From positions 744,001-808,000 of the forward strand of contig NZ_JACHYH010000001.1 in the NCBI RefSeq assembly GCF_014192715.1: a DNA stretch of 64,000 bases, written 5' to 3'. The position numbers and the translations under genes were made by a program. The stretch is from Luteibacter sp. Sphag1AF (GTDB lineage Bacteria; Pseudomonadota; Gammaproteobacteria; Xanthomonadales; Rhodanobacteraceae). The notes beneath the pieces are model-generated. The model was not told the DNA's origin. It made no database searches and saw nothing but the letters and a program-made list of their open reading frames with translations. Numbering within the stretch: position 1 is the first letter of the stretch; each line of letters begins with the position of its first letter. This document shows, piece after piece, positions 31,755-42,304 of the stretch.

Positions 31755-31784
31755 ATTTTAGCGCCAGGAATCCGCACTGCGAAA
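31755..31784 (-). promoter_or_regulatory. Candidate promoter of groESL overlapping the CIRCE edge
   Basis: On the minus strand TAAAAT (31755-31760) is a good -10 box directly upstream of CIRCE. A weak -35 (TTTCGC, 31779-31784) is 18 bp away. A bound HrcA would cover the transcription start. No clear sigma-32 promoter was recognised. Confidence 0.4.
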
Positions 31785-31882
31785 GAGCCTGCCACGGAGG
31801 ACAGATGGCGGCGCTGCGATGGGGTTCAAGGGGCAAGGGTGAAATCGGGGTAGATTTCCTGATCCGACCACCCGAGCACCTC

Positions 31883-32221
31883 ATGACTTCCGCCATCGTC
31901 ATTCTTACCGCCTGCCCCGATGCCACCGTGGCAAATGACCTGGCCCGTGAGCTGGTGGAGGCGGGACTCGCCGCCTGCGTCAGCCGCGTGCCTGGCATCG
32001 CATCCACCTATCGCTGGAAAGGTGTCGTGGTGACGGAATCAGAAGAGCTTCTGGTCATCAAGGCGACCCGCGAGGCGTTCACTGCCATCGAGCATCTCAT
32101 CGTCGCGCGACATCCCTATGACGTGCCGGAAATCATTGCCCTGCCCATCGAGGCCGCGCACGCGCCGTATCTGGCGTGGTTACGCGAGGGCAGTCGAGAT
32201 GACCCGTCGCCTGCAAGCTAA
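31883..32221 (+). CDS. cutA: Divalent-cation tolerance protein CutA
   Basis: 112 residues from the ATG at 31883 (MTSAIVILTACPD); an open frame further upstream overlaps the groES control region and is not conserved. CutA1 trimer signatures are visible: AACVSRVPGIASTYRWKG, then EELLVIKATREAF and HPYDVPEIIALPI. Despite the name, a copper role is doubtful in most species. Its pairing with dsbD immediately downstream is a well-known arrangement in proteobacteria. Confidence 0.94.
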   Translation: MTSAIVILTACPDATVANDLARELVEAGLAACVSRVPGIASTYRWKGVVVTESEELLVIKATREAFTAIEHLIVARHPYDVPEIIALPIEAAHAPYLAWLREGSRDDPSPAS

Positions 32222-32295
32222 CCGCGGGCAGGCCGGTCATAATGACTGATGCTCTTGCGCGCCTGCGCGCTGCCGCCCTGAACCACGGAGTTGCC

Positions 32296-34539
32296 ATGGT
32301 CCTCGTTTCACGATTCGTGCGGACGCTGTTTGTCCTTGTTTGCCTTGGCTTCGCCTTCCCGGCACTGGCCCAGAGCGACGACGACCTGCTGCCGGTCACC
32401 GATGCCTTCCATCTCACGCCCGATGCCAGCCAGCCGGGGGTGGTGAAGCTGCACTGGGCCATCGCGCCGGACTATTACCTCTACCGGGGCCGGATCAAGA
32501 TCAAGGCCGAAGACCCGGCCGCCGTGACGCTGGGCGAACCCTCGCTGCCTGACGGCATCCGCAAGCACGACGAATACCTCGGCGACGTGGAGATTTACCA
32601 CGGGCAGATTGAAGCCACCGTGCCGTATACGCTGGCGGATGCGGCCAGCAAGACGCTGAAGCTCTCTGTCCAGTACCAGGGTTGCCACGAAGTCGATCCG
32701 AAGATCTGCTACCCGCCCAACACCGAACACCTGAACCTGACCATCGGTGCCCCGCCTGCTGCCGGCACGCCCGTGACCACCGAAGCACAGGCATCCACGC
32801 CCTCCGCTACAGGCGGCGCTGCCCTGCTTGGCGCGCCAGCCGCGCTGCCGGGCACCGAGGCACAGGCCCTGCCTGCCGATCAGGCGTTCCGCTTTGAAAC
32901 CCTGGTCAAAGGACGTGACGGCTTGCTGCTGCGCTGGACGATGCCCAGGGACTACTACCTGTATCGCGACAAGACGGTGCTGACGATCAAGGGCGCCCCC
33001 GGCGTCACGCTGGGCGAGCCGGACTGGCCGAGCGGGGTGGCTCATCACGACGAGCACTTCGGCGACACCATCGTCTATTTCGACCAGGTGGAACTGCCGG
33101 TTGCCCTCAATGGCGCCGATAAAGCCAGGACGCTGACGCTCGATGTTTCGTATCAGGGCTGCCTGGAAAATGGCATCTGCTATCCGGTGATGACCCGCGA
33201 GGTCAGCCTGGATCTGGAAGCCGGCACGGCCCACGTCAGCACGCCATCATCCGGTCCTGCCGTGGCTGCTGCGCCCGCCGCAGCCACCGAGGAGGTGGCC
33301 CCCACGCCTCCGCCCCCGGGTGCCGGCGAAGCAAGCGTTGGCATAGCAGCTGCGCTGGGCCTCGCCCTTCTGGGTGGCCTCATTCTCAACCTGATGCCGT
33401 GCGTCCTTCCCGTGCTGTCCCTGAAGGCCATCACGGTGCTGGAAAGCGGCGAGAGCCCTGCCCAAGCGCGTCGTCATGCGCTGTATTACACGGCCGGGGT
33501 ACTGGTGTCTTTTGCCGCTGTAGGTCTGGCGGTGGTCGGCATTCGTGCGGCGGGCCATGCCGCCAACTGGGGCGCACAGTTCCAGCAGCCCGTGCTGGTA
33601 GCCGTGCTGGTGTACGTGATGCTCGCCGTAGGCCTTTCGCTGTCGGGCGTGGTGAATTTCGGTGCCTCGCTGGGCAACGTCGGCAGCGGCCTGGCATCGC
33701 GCTCGGGTCGCTCGGGCGACTTCTTCACCGGCGTGCTTGCCGTGGTCGTGGCCAGTCCCTGCACAGCGCCCTTCATGGGCTCGGCCATCGCTTACGCGTT
33801 CGCCGCCCCGATGGCCGTGGCGTTGCTGATCTTCCTCGTGCTGGGCCTCGGCCTGGCGCTGCCCTTCCTCATCATCGGCTTCGTGCCGGCGGTAGCCCGG
33901 CTGCTCCCGCGTCCGGGTCGCTGGATGGAGACGCTGAAGCAGGCACTCGCCTTCCCCATGTACCTCACTGCCGTCTGGCTGCTGTGGGTGCTGGCGAAGC
34001 AGCGTGGCGCCGACGCTGTCGGCCTCGTACTGGTGGGTGCCGTGCTGCTGTCGATGGCCCTGTGGTGGTTCGAGCGCAGCCGCGGACGCTCGGGCTGGTC
34101 GCGCGCCCTGGTGCTGTTGCTGGGCCTCGGCGTGGCCAGCCAGCTCTGGTACGTCTATCACCTGCCTGCGGCCACGCCCGCTGCCGTCGCAGGTGATGCC
34201 GTCGCGTATTCGCCGGAGAAACTCGCCGAACTGCGCAAGAGTGGCACGCCCGTGTTCGTCGACATGACGGCGGACTGGTGCATCACCTGCAAGGCCAACG
34301 AAAAAGCCGTGCTGGACACCGACGAATTCCGCGACCTGCTCAAGCGCACGGGCACGGTCTACATGAAGGGCGACTGGACTGACGTCAACGCCACCATCGC
34401 GGCCTTCCTTGAGCAATACCATTCCGTCGGCGTGCCGCTGTATGTGTTCTACCCGAAGGACGGAAGTGACGGGCGCAAGCTTTCGACCGTGCTGACGTAC
34501 GACAAAGTCCAGGCCGCCCTGGAAGGTCAGACCCACTGA
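32296..34539 (+). CDS. dsbD: Protein-disulfide reductase DsbD with two N-terminal DsbD-alpha domains
   Basis: 747 residues from the ATG at 32296, preceded by GGAG at five bases. It moves electrons from cytosolic thioredoxin to periplasmic isomerases and thioredoxin-like proteins. A signal peptide (about 1-25) is followed by two alpha-type domains in tandem: about 33-150 with C130/C138 and about 196-306 with C289/C295. The membrane beta domain (about 345-605) has C369 (LMPCVLP) and C489 (SPCTAP). The gamma thioredoxin domain has C662-I-T-C665. All redox pairs are intact. E. coli DsbD has only one alpha domain. It overlaps the next gene by one base. Confidence 0.95.
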   Translation: MVLVSRFVRTLFVLVCLGFAFPALAQSDDDLLPVTDAFHLTPDASQPGVVKLHWAIAPDYYLYRGRIKIKAEDPAAVTLGEPSLPDGIRKHDEYLGDVEIYHGQIEATVPYTLADAASKTLKLSVQYQGCHEVDPKICYPPNTEHLNLTIGAPPAAGTPVTTEAQASTPSATGGAALLGAPAALPGTEAQALPADQAFRFETLVKGRDGLLLRWTMPRDYYLYRDKTVLTIKGAPGVTLGEPDWPSGVAHHDEHFGDTIVYFDQVELPVALNGADKARTLTLDVSYQGCLENGICYPVMTREVSLDLEAGTAHVSTPSSGPAVAAAPAAATEEVAPTPPPPGAGEASVGIAAALGLALLGGLILNLMPCVLPVLSLKAITVLESGESPAQARRHALYYTAGVLVSFAAVGLAVVGIRAAGHAANWGAQFQQPVLVAVLVYVMLAVGLSLSGVVNFGASLGNVGSGLASRSGRSGDFFTGVLAVVVASPCTAPFMGSAIAYAFAAPMAVALLIFLVLGLGLALPFLIIGFVPAVARLLPRPGRWMETLKQALAFPMYLTAVWLLWVLAKQRGADAVGLVLVGAVLLSMALWWFERSRGRSGWSRALVLLLGLGVASQLWYVYHLPAATPAAVAGDAVAYSPEKLAELRKSGTPVFVDMTADWCITCKANEKAVLDTDEFRDLLKRTGTVYMKGDWTDVNATIAAFLEQYHSVGVPLYVFYPKDGSDGRKLSTVLTYDKVQAALEGQTH

Positions 34540-35084
34540 TGGCACGCGGCCCCACTTTCTGGTTTGTCATCGCCTCCATCGTGGCTGCCGGAGCGGGGGC
34601 CTTCGTGCAGCACAGGATGTCGGCGCCCGTGCCCGCTGCTGCCGGCATGGCGGTGGCGGGCATCGGTGACATGCGCCCGAACGCCACCTACGTGGACGTC
34701 AACGGGCGTCCGCACCCGATGGCCAACTGGAATGGGAAGCGCGTGCTGCTGAATTTCTGGGCCACGTGGTGCTCGCCGTGCCGCCAGGAAATGCCATTGC
34801 TGGATGCCACGTCGAAAACCTGGGCCGACCGCAACGTGGTGGTCGTCGGCATTGCCGAAGACACGGCGGCCGACGTGCGGGCCTACCTGATCGACTTTCC
34901 GGTGAGCTACCCCATCGTGCTTGCCCCGAGTGATGCGCCGGGGTCGTCGCAGTCGATGGGCAACGCCCAACACCTTCTCCCCTTCAGCGTGCTGCTGGGG
35001 CCTGACGGGCGCATTCTGCGCCGCAAGGTGGGACCGCTGTCGCAGGAAGATCTGGACGAATGGCTGGGCGCGCCGCCGCGGTAA
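34539..35084 (+). CDS. TlpA-family thioredoxin-like protein
   Basis: 181 residues with an N-terminal signal anchor (about 6-24) and a periplasmic thioredoxin fold. The active site is WATWCSPCRQEMP, the CxxC of TlpA/ResA-type reductases. The ATG overlaps the dsbD stop (TGATG), so it is probably a direct electron acceptor from DsbD. The client, for example cytochrome c maturation or a peroxidase-like role, cannot be told. Confidence 0.9.
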   Translation: MARGPTFWFVIASIVAAGAGAFVQHRMSAPVPAAAGMAVAGIGDMRPNATYVDVNGRPHPMANWNGKRVLLNFWATWCSPCRQEMPLLDATSKTWADRNVVVVGIAEDTAADVRAYLIDFPVSYPIVLAPSDAPGSSQSMGNAQHLLPFSVLLGPDGRILRRKVGPLSQEDLDEWLGAPPR

Positions 35085-35161
35085 CCTCGCCCTTCCCCCA
35101 CCACAATGCGGGCATCTCCCACACAAGGTCTTATCCTTGGCGTTTACGGAGCCCTTATCGC

Positions 35162-35710
35162 ATGACCCACCCCACCGACGACGAGGCCATCGCGGCCACC
35201 CGCCAATGGCTTGAGCGCGCCGTCATCGGGCTGAATCTCTGCCCGTTTGCCAAAGCCGTAACCCAGAAGGGACAGGTGCGCTTCCGGGTCAGTCACGCCA
35301 CCACACCGGAGGCACTGCTGGATGACCTGAATGCGGAACTGGAATTCCTGCGCGACGCGGAACCGGTGGACGTGGACACCACCCTGCTGATTCACCCGCA
35401 AGTGCTGACCGACTTCCTGGACTACAACGAATTCCTGGAAGTGGCCGATGACGCCGTGGCCGACCTCAAACTGGAGGGCGAAATCCAGGTAGCCAGCTTC
35501 CATCCGGACTACCAGTTCGCTGACACGCTGCCAGAGGACATCACCAACTACAGCAATCGTTCGCCCTTCCCGACCCTGCACCTCCTTCGCGAAGACAGCA
35601 TCGACCGCGCCGTGGCCGCTTTCCCCGACGCCGCGAGCATCTTCGAGAAAAACATGGACACGCTCATCCGCCTCGGCAAGCCGGGCTGGGACGAGCTGAT
35701 GAATCGTTGA
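35162..35710 (+). CDS. DUF1415 family protein
   Basis: 182 residues from the ATG at 35162 (MTHPTDDEAIAATRQWLERA). The family motif IGLNLCPFAKAV lies near residues 20-31 and FHPDYQFA and NRSPFPTLHLLRED follow. No signal peptide or TM helix. DUF1415 proteins are widespread in proteobacteria without known activity. The gene lies 77 bp after the TlpA-like gene. Confidence 0.88.
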   Translation: MTHPTDDEAIAATRQWLERAVIGLNLCPFAKAVTQKGQVRFRVSHATTPEALLDDLNAELEFLRDAEPVDVDTTLLIHPQVLTDFLDYNEFLEVADDAVADLKLEGEIQVASFHPDYQFADTLPEDITNYSNRSPFPTLHLLREDSIDRAVAAFPDAASIFEKNMDTLIRLGKPGWDELMNR

Positions 35711-35844
35711 GACCATACGCGCGCGTCTGGAATTCGCCCATCTCCAGCGAACTTCAGCGATCTGCGCCGAACTGGACAATCCTCCGGGCGAGGCGCACAC
35801 TGCGCCGCGTTCCGGTTCGACTGGCATTGGCCCTGAGGTAACCC

Positions 35845-36309
35845 GTGGCAAAGATCCTCGTCCTCCATGGACCCAACCTCAATCTGCTGGGTGTTCGCGA
35901 GCCGGACGTCTATGGCCGCGAGACTCTGGCGGACATCAATGCCTCGCTCGGCGCCCGCGCCCAGGCAGCGGGCCATGACCTCAGCTGGTTCCAGTCCAAT
36001 GCCGAGCACGAGCTGATTGCCCGCATTCACCAGGCGCGCGATGAGGGCACGGCTGTCATCCTGATCAACCCGGCCGCTTTCACGCATACCAGCATTGCCC
36101 TGCGTGATGCCCTGACCGGTGTCGCCATCCCCTTTATCGAGATCCACCTGTCCAACCCGCATGCGCGTGAGCCGTTCCGGCACCACTCGTACCTGTCGGA
36201 CAAGGCGCTGGGTGTGATCTGCGGCTTCGGTGGCGACAGCTACCGGCTGGCCCTCGAAGCGTCCCTGTCGCGGCTGGCGGAACCCGCCGTCGCGGCGGTC
36301 AACGCCTGA
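35845..36309 (+). CDS. aroQ: 3-dehydroquinate dehydratase, type II
   Basis: 154 residues from a GTG ([16 protein letters not shown]). It dehydrates 3-dehydroquinate in the shikimate pathway and forms dodecamers. Motifs HGPNLNLLG, the flexible lid with Y23 (EPDVYG), [10 protein letters not shown] and [21 protein letters not shown] are all seen. First gene of aroQ-accB-accC. Confidence 0.97.
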   Translation: MAKILVLHGPNLNLLGVREPDVYGRETLADINASLGARAQAAGHDLSWFQSNAEHELIARIHQARDEGTAVILINPAAFTHTSIALRDALTGVAIPFIEIHLSNPHAREPFRHHSYLSDKALGVICGFGGDSYRLALEASLSRLAEPAVAAVNA

Positions 36310-36371
36310 CCTCACGATTTTTCCTTGGCGCGCATGCGCGCTGATCCCAACCCCCTAGAAAGGTTTGCCTC

Positions 36372-36833
36372 ATGGACCTGCGCAAAATCAAGAAGCTGAT
36401 CGACCTGCTCGAGGAATCGAACCTGGCCGAGCTGGAAATCAAGGAAGGCGAAGAAGTGGTTCGTCTGTCCCGCGTGCCCAAGGGCACCATGGCCGCCGCC
36501 CCGCAGATGGTCGCCGCACCCGTCGCTGCCGCTCCGATGGCCGCACCGGCACCCGTGACCGCCGCTCCGGCGGCTGAAGCTGCCAATGCGCTGCCCGCCG
36601 GTCACGTCGTGAAGGCACCGATGGTCGGCACCTTCTATGCCTCGTCGACCCCGGGTGCTCCGGCATTCGCGACCATCGGCAAGCAGGTGAAGGCCGGCGA
36701 GACGCTGGGCATCATCGAAGCGATGAAGATGTTCAACCAGATCGAAGCCGATGTGTCGGGCACTGTCGTTGCCATCCTGGTCGAGAACGGCCAGCCGGTC
36801 GAATTCGACGAACCCATGTTCGTCATCGCCTGA
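36372..36833 (+). CDS. accB: Biotin carboxyl carrier protein of acetyl-CoA carboxylase
   Basis: 153 residues: a short N-terminal helical region (1-35), an Ala/Pro linker (about 40-75) and the biotinyl domain (about 78-153). The biotinylated lysine is K119 in EAMKM. Partner of AccC in the first step of fatty acid synthesis. It lies 62 bp after aroQ; the leader holds a perfect 14-bp palindrome (36328-36341). Confidence 0.97.
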   Translation: MDLRKIKKLIDLLEESNLAELEIKEGEEVVRLSRVPKGTMAAAPQMVAAPVAAAPMAAPAPVTAAPAAEAANALPAGHVVKAPMVGTFYASSTPGAPAFATIGKQVKAGETLGIIEAMKMFNQIEADVSGTVVAILVENGQPVEFDEPMFVIA

Positions 36834-36843
36834 GGCCGTGGCC

Positions 36844-38211
<1,368 letters not shown>

Positions 38212-38239
38212 TTCAGCGCTCCGCTGCCGCTACAAGAAA

Positions 38240-38268
38240 GCCGCCGCTCCCCCGAGCGGCGGTTTTTT
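38240..38268 (+). terminator. Terminator of aroQ-accB-accC
   Basis: Stem CCGCCGCT (38241-38248) with AGCGGCGG (38255-38262), six-base loop and six T. It lies 29 bp after the accC stop and before the convergent prmA end. Confidence 0.88.
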
Positions 38269-38275
38269 CTTTTCT

Positions 38276-38295
38276 GCGAAGCAGGCTCCCACCGC
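38276..38295. repeat. Possible degenerate REP-like repeat
   Basis: Read on the minus strand it contains GTGGGAGC followed by TGCTTCGC, similar to the left part of the copy at 21149. It is intergenic between accC and prmA. The similarity is partial, so this is tentative. Confidence 0.3.
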
Positions 38296-38306
38296 AAGAT
38301 GAGCGA

Positions 38307-39203
38307 TCAGCGGCGAACGCCGCTGATGCGAACCCAGTCTTCCAGCGTGGCGATTTCCAGGTCCGTGAACCACTCCGCGTAACGCACCAGCAGCTCTTCA
38401 TGCTGGCCGAACAGAATGCCCGACAGCGCAAACGGCGCGCCCGGCTTCACGGAAGCGGCGAATGTCGGCGCCAGCTCACCCAGTGGGCCGGCCAGAATAT
38501 TGGCCACCAGCACATCGGCCAGTTCATCCGGTGCATCGCCCGGCATATAGACGTCCAGACGGCCCTCGACGCCATTGCGTTCGGCATTGTCGCGCGAGGC
38601 AATCACCGCCTGCGGATCATTGTCGATGCCAATGGCATGACGCGCGCCGAGCTTCAGCGCCGCAATGGCCAGAATGCCCGAGCCGCAGCCGAAGTCCAGC
38701 ACGGTCTTGCCCGCCACGTCCTGGCCGTCCAGCCACTGCAGGCACATGTCGGTCGTGGGATGCGTGCCCGTGCCGAATGCCAGCCCCGGATCAAGGCGCA
38801 CTACCACGATGTCTTCATCGGCCGGTGGCTCGATGTTCGACGGATAGACCCACAGCCGGCGACCAAACGGCATCGGCTTGAACTGATCCATCCACACGCG
38901 CTCCCAGTCCTGGTCTTCCACATCACGGAAGGCAAGCTGTGACCTGTCGATGGCGGGCAGCAGGTCCAACAGCGCCTCGCTCAGGCCGCGGCGATCCGTG
39001 CCCGCTTCAAACAATGCATTGAGAACGATCTCGTTCCACAACGGCAGCTCACCAACGCCCGGCTCGAAGATCGCCTCTTCGTCCGGCGTTTCTGCATGAG
39101 CGTCCTGCAAGGTGACCGAGAGAGCCCCCAGGTCTTCAAGCGCTGATTCGACACTCGGCTGATCTTCGAGCGATACGGTAAGGGAGAGTTCAAGCCAGGG
39201 CAT
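38307..39203 (-). CDS. prmA: Ribosomal protein L11 methyltransferase
   Basis: 298 residues from the ATG at 39203 (MPWLELSLTV). The N-terminal substrate-binding domain (about 1-100) is followed by the SAM-binding domain with GTGTHPTTDMCL, VLDFGCGSGILAIAA and DVLVANILAGPL. It trimethylates L11. It is the only minus-strand gene between aroQ and purH. Confidence 0.96.
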   Translation of the reverse strand: MPWLELSLTVSLEDQPSVESALEDLGALSVTLQDAHAETPDEEAIFEPGVGELPLWNEIVLNALFEAGTDRRGLSEALLDLLPAIDRSQLAFRDVEDQDWERVWMDQFKPMPFGRRLWVYPSNIEPPADEDIVVVRLDPGLAFGTGTHPTTDMCLQWLDGQDVAGKTVLDFGCGSGILAIAALKLGARHAIGIDNDPQAVIASRDNAERNGVEGRLDVYMPGDAPDELADVLVANILAGPLGELAPTFAASVKPGAPFALSGILFGQHEELLVRYAEWFTDLEIATLEDWVRISGVRR

Positions 39204-39319
39204 GACGGGTCCATCGAGAGGGAGCCTGTCACACAGATGACCGGCTGAGCTTGCGATTCTACCGACCCTGTCACGGGTGCGCAGCCAGCATGACACCGGC
39301 ATCGGGCTACAATCGCCGG

Positions 39320-40129
39320 ATGTACACCCAGTGCCCCGAGTGCCTCACCGTCTATAAGCTGGATGCCGCGCTTCTTGTGCCGGCCTGTGGCTGCGTGCGT
39401 TGCAGTCACTGCTCGGGCGTGTTCAATGCGCTGGGCACGCTGGCCGAACAGCTGCCGCCCGAGCCGTTCAGCCTGCTGCCAGTACACGATCTGGACAGCG
39501 AGCCGCCGGCGCTGGACATTGCCGTGTTCCGGCCCAAACCCGCTGCGCCCGAGCCGGTGGAACAGCCCACCGTTGCCGCCGTGCCAGCAGCAGATGAACC
39601 CACGGAGGATTTCTCCGAACTGGTCTTCACGCCGAAATTTGCCCGACGCCGGCGCCGCTCATGGCAGGCGTTCACGTGGACGGCCATCTGCACGGTACTG
39701 CTGGTGGGCCTCGGTGGTCAGCTGGCCTGGGCCAAGCGCGACACGCTGATTGCCGACACCACGTTCGGCCCGTGGCTGCAATGGACCTGCGACACCCTCG
39801 GCTGTGATCTGCCACTGGTCAGCGACATCCACCGCCTGCGGATGCTGGCGCGCGATGTGGAAGCGCATCCGTCGGTACCGGACGGGCTTCTCATCACGGC
39901 AAGCGTGCGCAACGACGCGCCCTTCGCCCAGCCCTACCCGACAGTCACGATTACCCTGGCCGACACTGACGGCAAGCGCCTGGCCATGCGGCGATTTGCC
40001 CCGGCCGATTACGTCACCGACGCGTCGGCACGTTCACGGGGCATGCGTGCGGGGGCCACGTCAGCCATGGTGTTTGAAGTGCAAGACCCGGGCCAGAAGG
40101 CCGTGGCTTTTGAGTTTGCATTTGAATAA
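39320..40129 (+). CDS. Zinc-ribbon DUF3426 membrane protein
   Basis: 269 residues from the ATG at 39320. The N-terminal MJ0042-type zinc ribbon has C5-x2-C8 (QCPECLTVY) and a later Cys pair (CVRCSHC). A disordered Pro/Glu-rich linker is followed by one TM helix (about 118-137) and a C-terminal DUF3426 domain (about 150-269) with ASVRNDAPFAQPYP. Its function is not known; the zinc-ribbon/TM layout is typical of this family, regularly found beside prmA and fis. Divergent from prmA. Confidence 0.87.
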   Translation: MYTQCPECLTVYKLDAALLVPACGCVRCSHCSGVFNALGTLAEQLPPEPFSLLPVHDLDSEPPALDIAVFRPKPAAPEPVEQPTVAAVPAADEPTEDFSELVFTPKFARRRRRSWQAFTWTAICTVLLVGLGGQLAWAKRDTLIADTTFGPWLQWTCDTLGCDLPLVSDIHRLRMLARDVEAHPSVPDGLLITASVRNDAPFAQPYPTVTITLADTDGKRLAMRRFAPADYVTDASARSRGMRAGATSAMVFEVQDPGQKAVAFEFAFE

Positions 40130-40300
40130 AGCTGCACTTTTTTTATTTCGCAAGCCTTAAATTCGCCGACCGGGACGGGTACACTCGATCCCTTCGCGAG
40201 CCGATACCCTCTTCCTTGAGAGGCACTCCCGCCCGCCGCAACCATAACGATAACCAGCCCCGAAGCGCCCGCCGCTTCGTTGTGTCACGAGGGGAATGCC

Positions 40301-40582
40301 TTGAACGCCGTCAGACTGCCTGCCAACGAGGCCGCGAACGAGACCTCGATGCATAGCGCCCTCAGTGAGTGCGTCAGCCTGACCGTGCGCCGTTATCTGG
40401 CAGATATTGGTGACACCGAATGCGCGGAAGGCCTGCACGCCCTGGTCATCCGTGAAGTGGAAGGTCCGCTGCTGCGTGAAGTGCTTGCGTTTCACGAAGG
40501 CAACCAGAGCCGCGCTGCGGCTGCCCTCGGCATCAACCGTGCCACCCTGCGCAAGAAGCTGGCGGCTCACGGCCTCGTCTGA
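40301..40582 (+). CDS. fis: Fis-family DNA-binding protein
   Basis: 93 residues from a TTG at 40301 with GAGGGG seven bases upstream. No ATG gives a full-length protein; another TTG at 40280 would add seven residues. The C-terminal helix-turn-helix GNQSRAAAALGINRATLRKK is the Fis/NtrC type, and the size matches the 98-residue E. coli Fis nucleoid protein. Upstream, TTAAAT and TACACT spaced 17 bp in the 170-bp leader could be a weak promoter. It lies about 70 bp before purH. Confidence 0.9.
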   Translation: MNAVRLPANEAANETSMHSALSECVSLTVRRYLADIGDTECAEGLHALVIREVEGPLLREVLAFHEGNQSRAAAALGINRATLRKKLAAHGLV

Positions 40583-40653
40583 GGCTTTTCACGCCAGCCC
40601 CGGCTCAGCCGTCCGGGCGGCTATAATGGCAAGCTTTCGTACCGGATGCTGCC

Positions 40654-42243
40654 ATGCCCACGCCCGATCTCGTTCCCGTCCGCCGCGCGCTTGTCAGCGT
40701 TTCTGATAAGCAAGGCCTGATCGAACTCGGCCGCCGCCTTGCTGCGCGCGGTATCGACATTCTCTCTACCGGTGGCTCGGCCCGCGCGCTGCGCGATGCC
40801 GGCATCGCGGTGCGTGACGTCGGCGACCTCACCGGCTTCCCGGAAATCATGGATGGCCGCGTGAAGACGCTGCACCCGCTGGTGCACGGCGGACTTCTGG
40901 GTCGTCGCGGTACGGACGACGCGGTCATGGCCGAGCACGGCATTGCTCCCATCGACCTGCTGGTACTGAATCTGTACCCGTTCGAGCGCACGGTTGCCGA
41001 TGGCAATGCCACGCTGGACGACGCGATCGAGAACATCGACATCGGCGGCCCGGCAATGCTTCGCGCCGCTGCAAAAAACTGGAACGATGTCGGCGTGCTG
41101 ACCGATCCGGCACAGTACGACGACGCGCTGGCGGAAATCGAAAATCACGGCGGCCTTTCCCGCGCTACCCGCTTCAAGCTGTGCGTTGCCGCGTTCAATC
41201 GTGTGTCCAACTACGACGCCGCGATCAGCGATTACCTCTCCGGGCTCACGCTCGATGCAACGCACACGGCCATCGGTGCGCATGCAACGTTCCCCGAGCA
41301 GAGCAACGGCCGCTTCGTGAAGATGATGGATCTGCGCTACGGTGAAAACCCGCATCAGGCCGGCGCGTTCTATCGTGACCTCTACCCGGCCGCCGGCACG
41401 CTGGCCACCTTCCGCCAGTTGCAGGGCAAGGAACTCTCGTTCAACAACATCGCCGACGCCGATGCTGCATGGGAATGCGTGCGCCAGTTCGACGCGCCCG
41501 CCTGCGTGATCGTGAAGCACGCCAACCCTTGCGGCGTGGCTGTGGCCGCCGACCCGCTTGCGGCTTACGAACTGGCCTATGCCACCGATCCGACATCGGC
41601 ATTTGGCGGCATCATCGCGTTCAACCGCCCGCTGGATGCAGCAACCGCAGCCACCATCCTGAAGCGTCAGTTTGTGGAAGTGCTGATTGCGCCCAGCGTG
41701 GACGCGGGCGCCGTCGAGGTCGCCGCAGCGAAAGCCAACGTGCGTGTACTGGAAATTCCGCTGGGCGAAGGCCGCAATACCATCGACGTGAAGCGCGTGG
41801 GCTCAGGCCTGCTGATGCAGACGGCCGATCATCGCGAAGTCACCCGCGACGAGCTGAAAGTGGTCAGCAAGCGCCAGCCCACCGCCGCTGAACTCGATGA
41901 CCTGCTGTTCGCCTGGCGCGTGGCCAAGATGGTCAAGTCCAACGCCATCGTCTACGCGAAGGACGGCCGCACCATCGGTGTGGGCGCGGGCCAGATGAGT
42001 CGCGTGATAAGCGCAAAAATCGCAGGCCTCAAGGCCGAAGAAGCCGGTCTCACCGTGCCGGGCAGCGCCATGGCATCGGATGCGTTCTTCCCCTTCCGTG
42101 ACGGCATCGACGCCGCCGCCGCAGCAGGCATCCGTGCCGTGATTCAGCCGGGCGGTTCGATGCGCGACGCCGAAGTGATTGCCGCCGCCGACGAAAACGA
42201 CATGGCGATGGTGTTCACGGGCGTACGCCACTTCCGTCACTGA
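40654..42243 (+). CDS. purH: Bifunctional AICAR formyltransferase/IMP cyclohydrolase
   Basis: 529 residues catalysing the last two steps of IMP synthesis. The N-terminal MGS-like cyclohydrolase domain (about 1-190) has [13 protein letters not shown] and [13 protein letters not shown]. The C-terminal transformylase has [27 protein letters not shown] and [11 protein letters not shown] terminator follows 20 bp later, so purD is not directly linked here. Confidence 0.97.
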   Translation: MPTPDLVPVRRALVSVSDKQGLIELGRRLAARGIDILSTGGSARALRDAGIAVRDVGDLTGFPEIMDGRVKTLHPLVHGGLLGRRGTDDAVMAEHGIAPIDLLVLNLYPFERTVADGNATLDDAIENIDIGGPAMLRAAAKNWNDVGVLTDPAQYDDALAEIENHGGLSRATRFKLCVAAFNRVSNYDAAISDYLSGLTLDATHTAIGAHATFPEQSNGRFVKMMDLRYGENPHQAGAFYRDLYPAAGTLATFRQLQGKELSFNNIADADAAWECVRQFDAPACVIVKHANPCGVAVAADPLAAYELAYATDPTSAFGGIIAFNRPLDAATAATILKRQFVEVLIAPSVDAGAVEVAAAKANVRVLEIPLGEGRNTIDVKRVGSGLLMQTADHREVTRDELKVVSKRQPTAAELDDLLFAWRVAKMVKSNAIVYAKDGRTIGVGAGQMSRVISAKIAGLKAEEAGLTVPGSAMASDAFFPFRDGIDAAAAAGIRAVIQPGGSMRDAEVIAAADENDMAMVFTGVRHFRH

Positions 42244-42261
42244 GTCCAGGTTTCACGCATG

Positions 42262-42291
42262 AAAAGGGCCGTCCGCGAGGACGGCCCTTTT
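42262..42291. terminator. Bidirectional terminator after purH
   Basis: Stem AAAAGGGCCGTCC/GGACGGCCCTTTT with a GCGA loop (13 bp). The A-rich left and T-rich right arms allow use from purH (+) and from the symporter gene (-), whose stop is 14 bp to the right. Confidence 0.88.
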
Positions 42292-42304
42292 CATTTGGAC
42301 GGCT

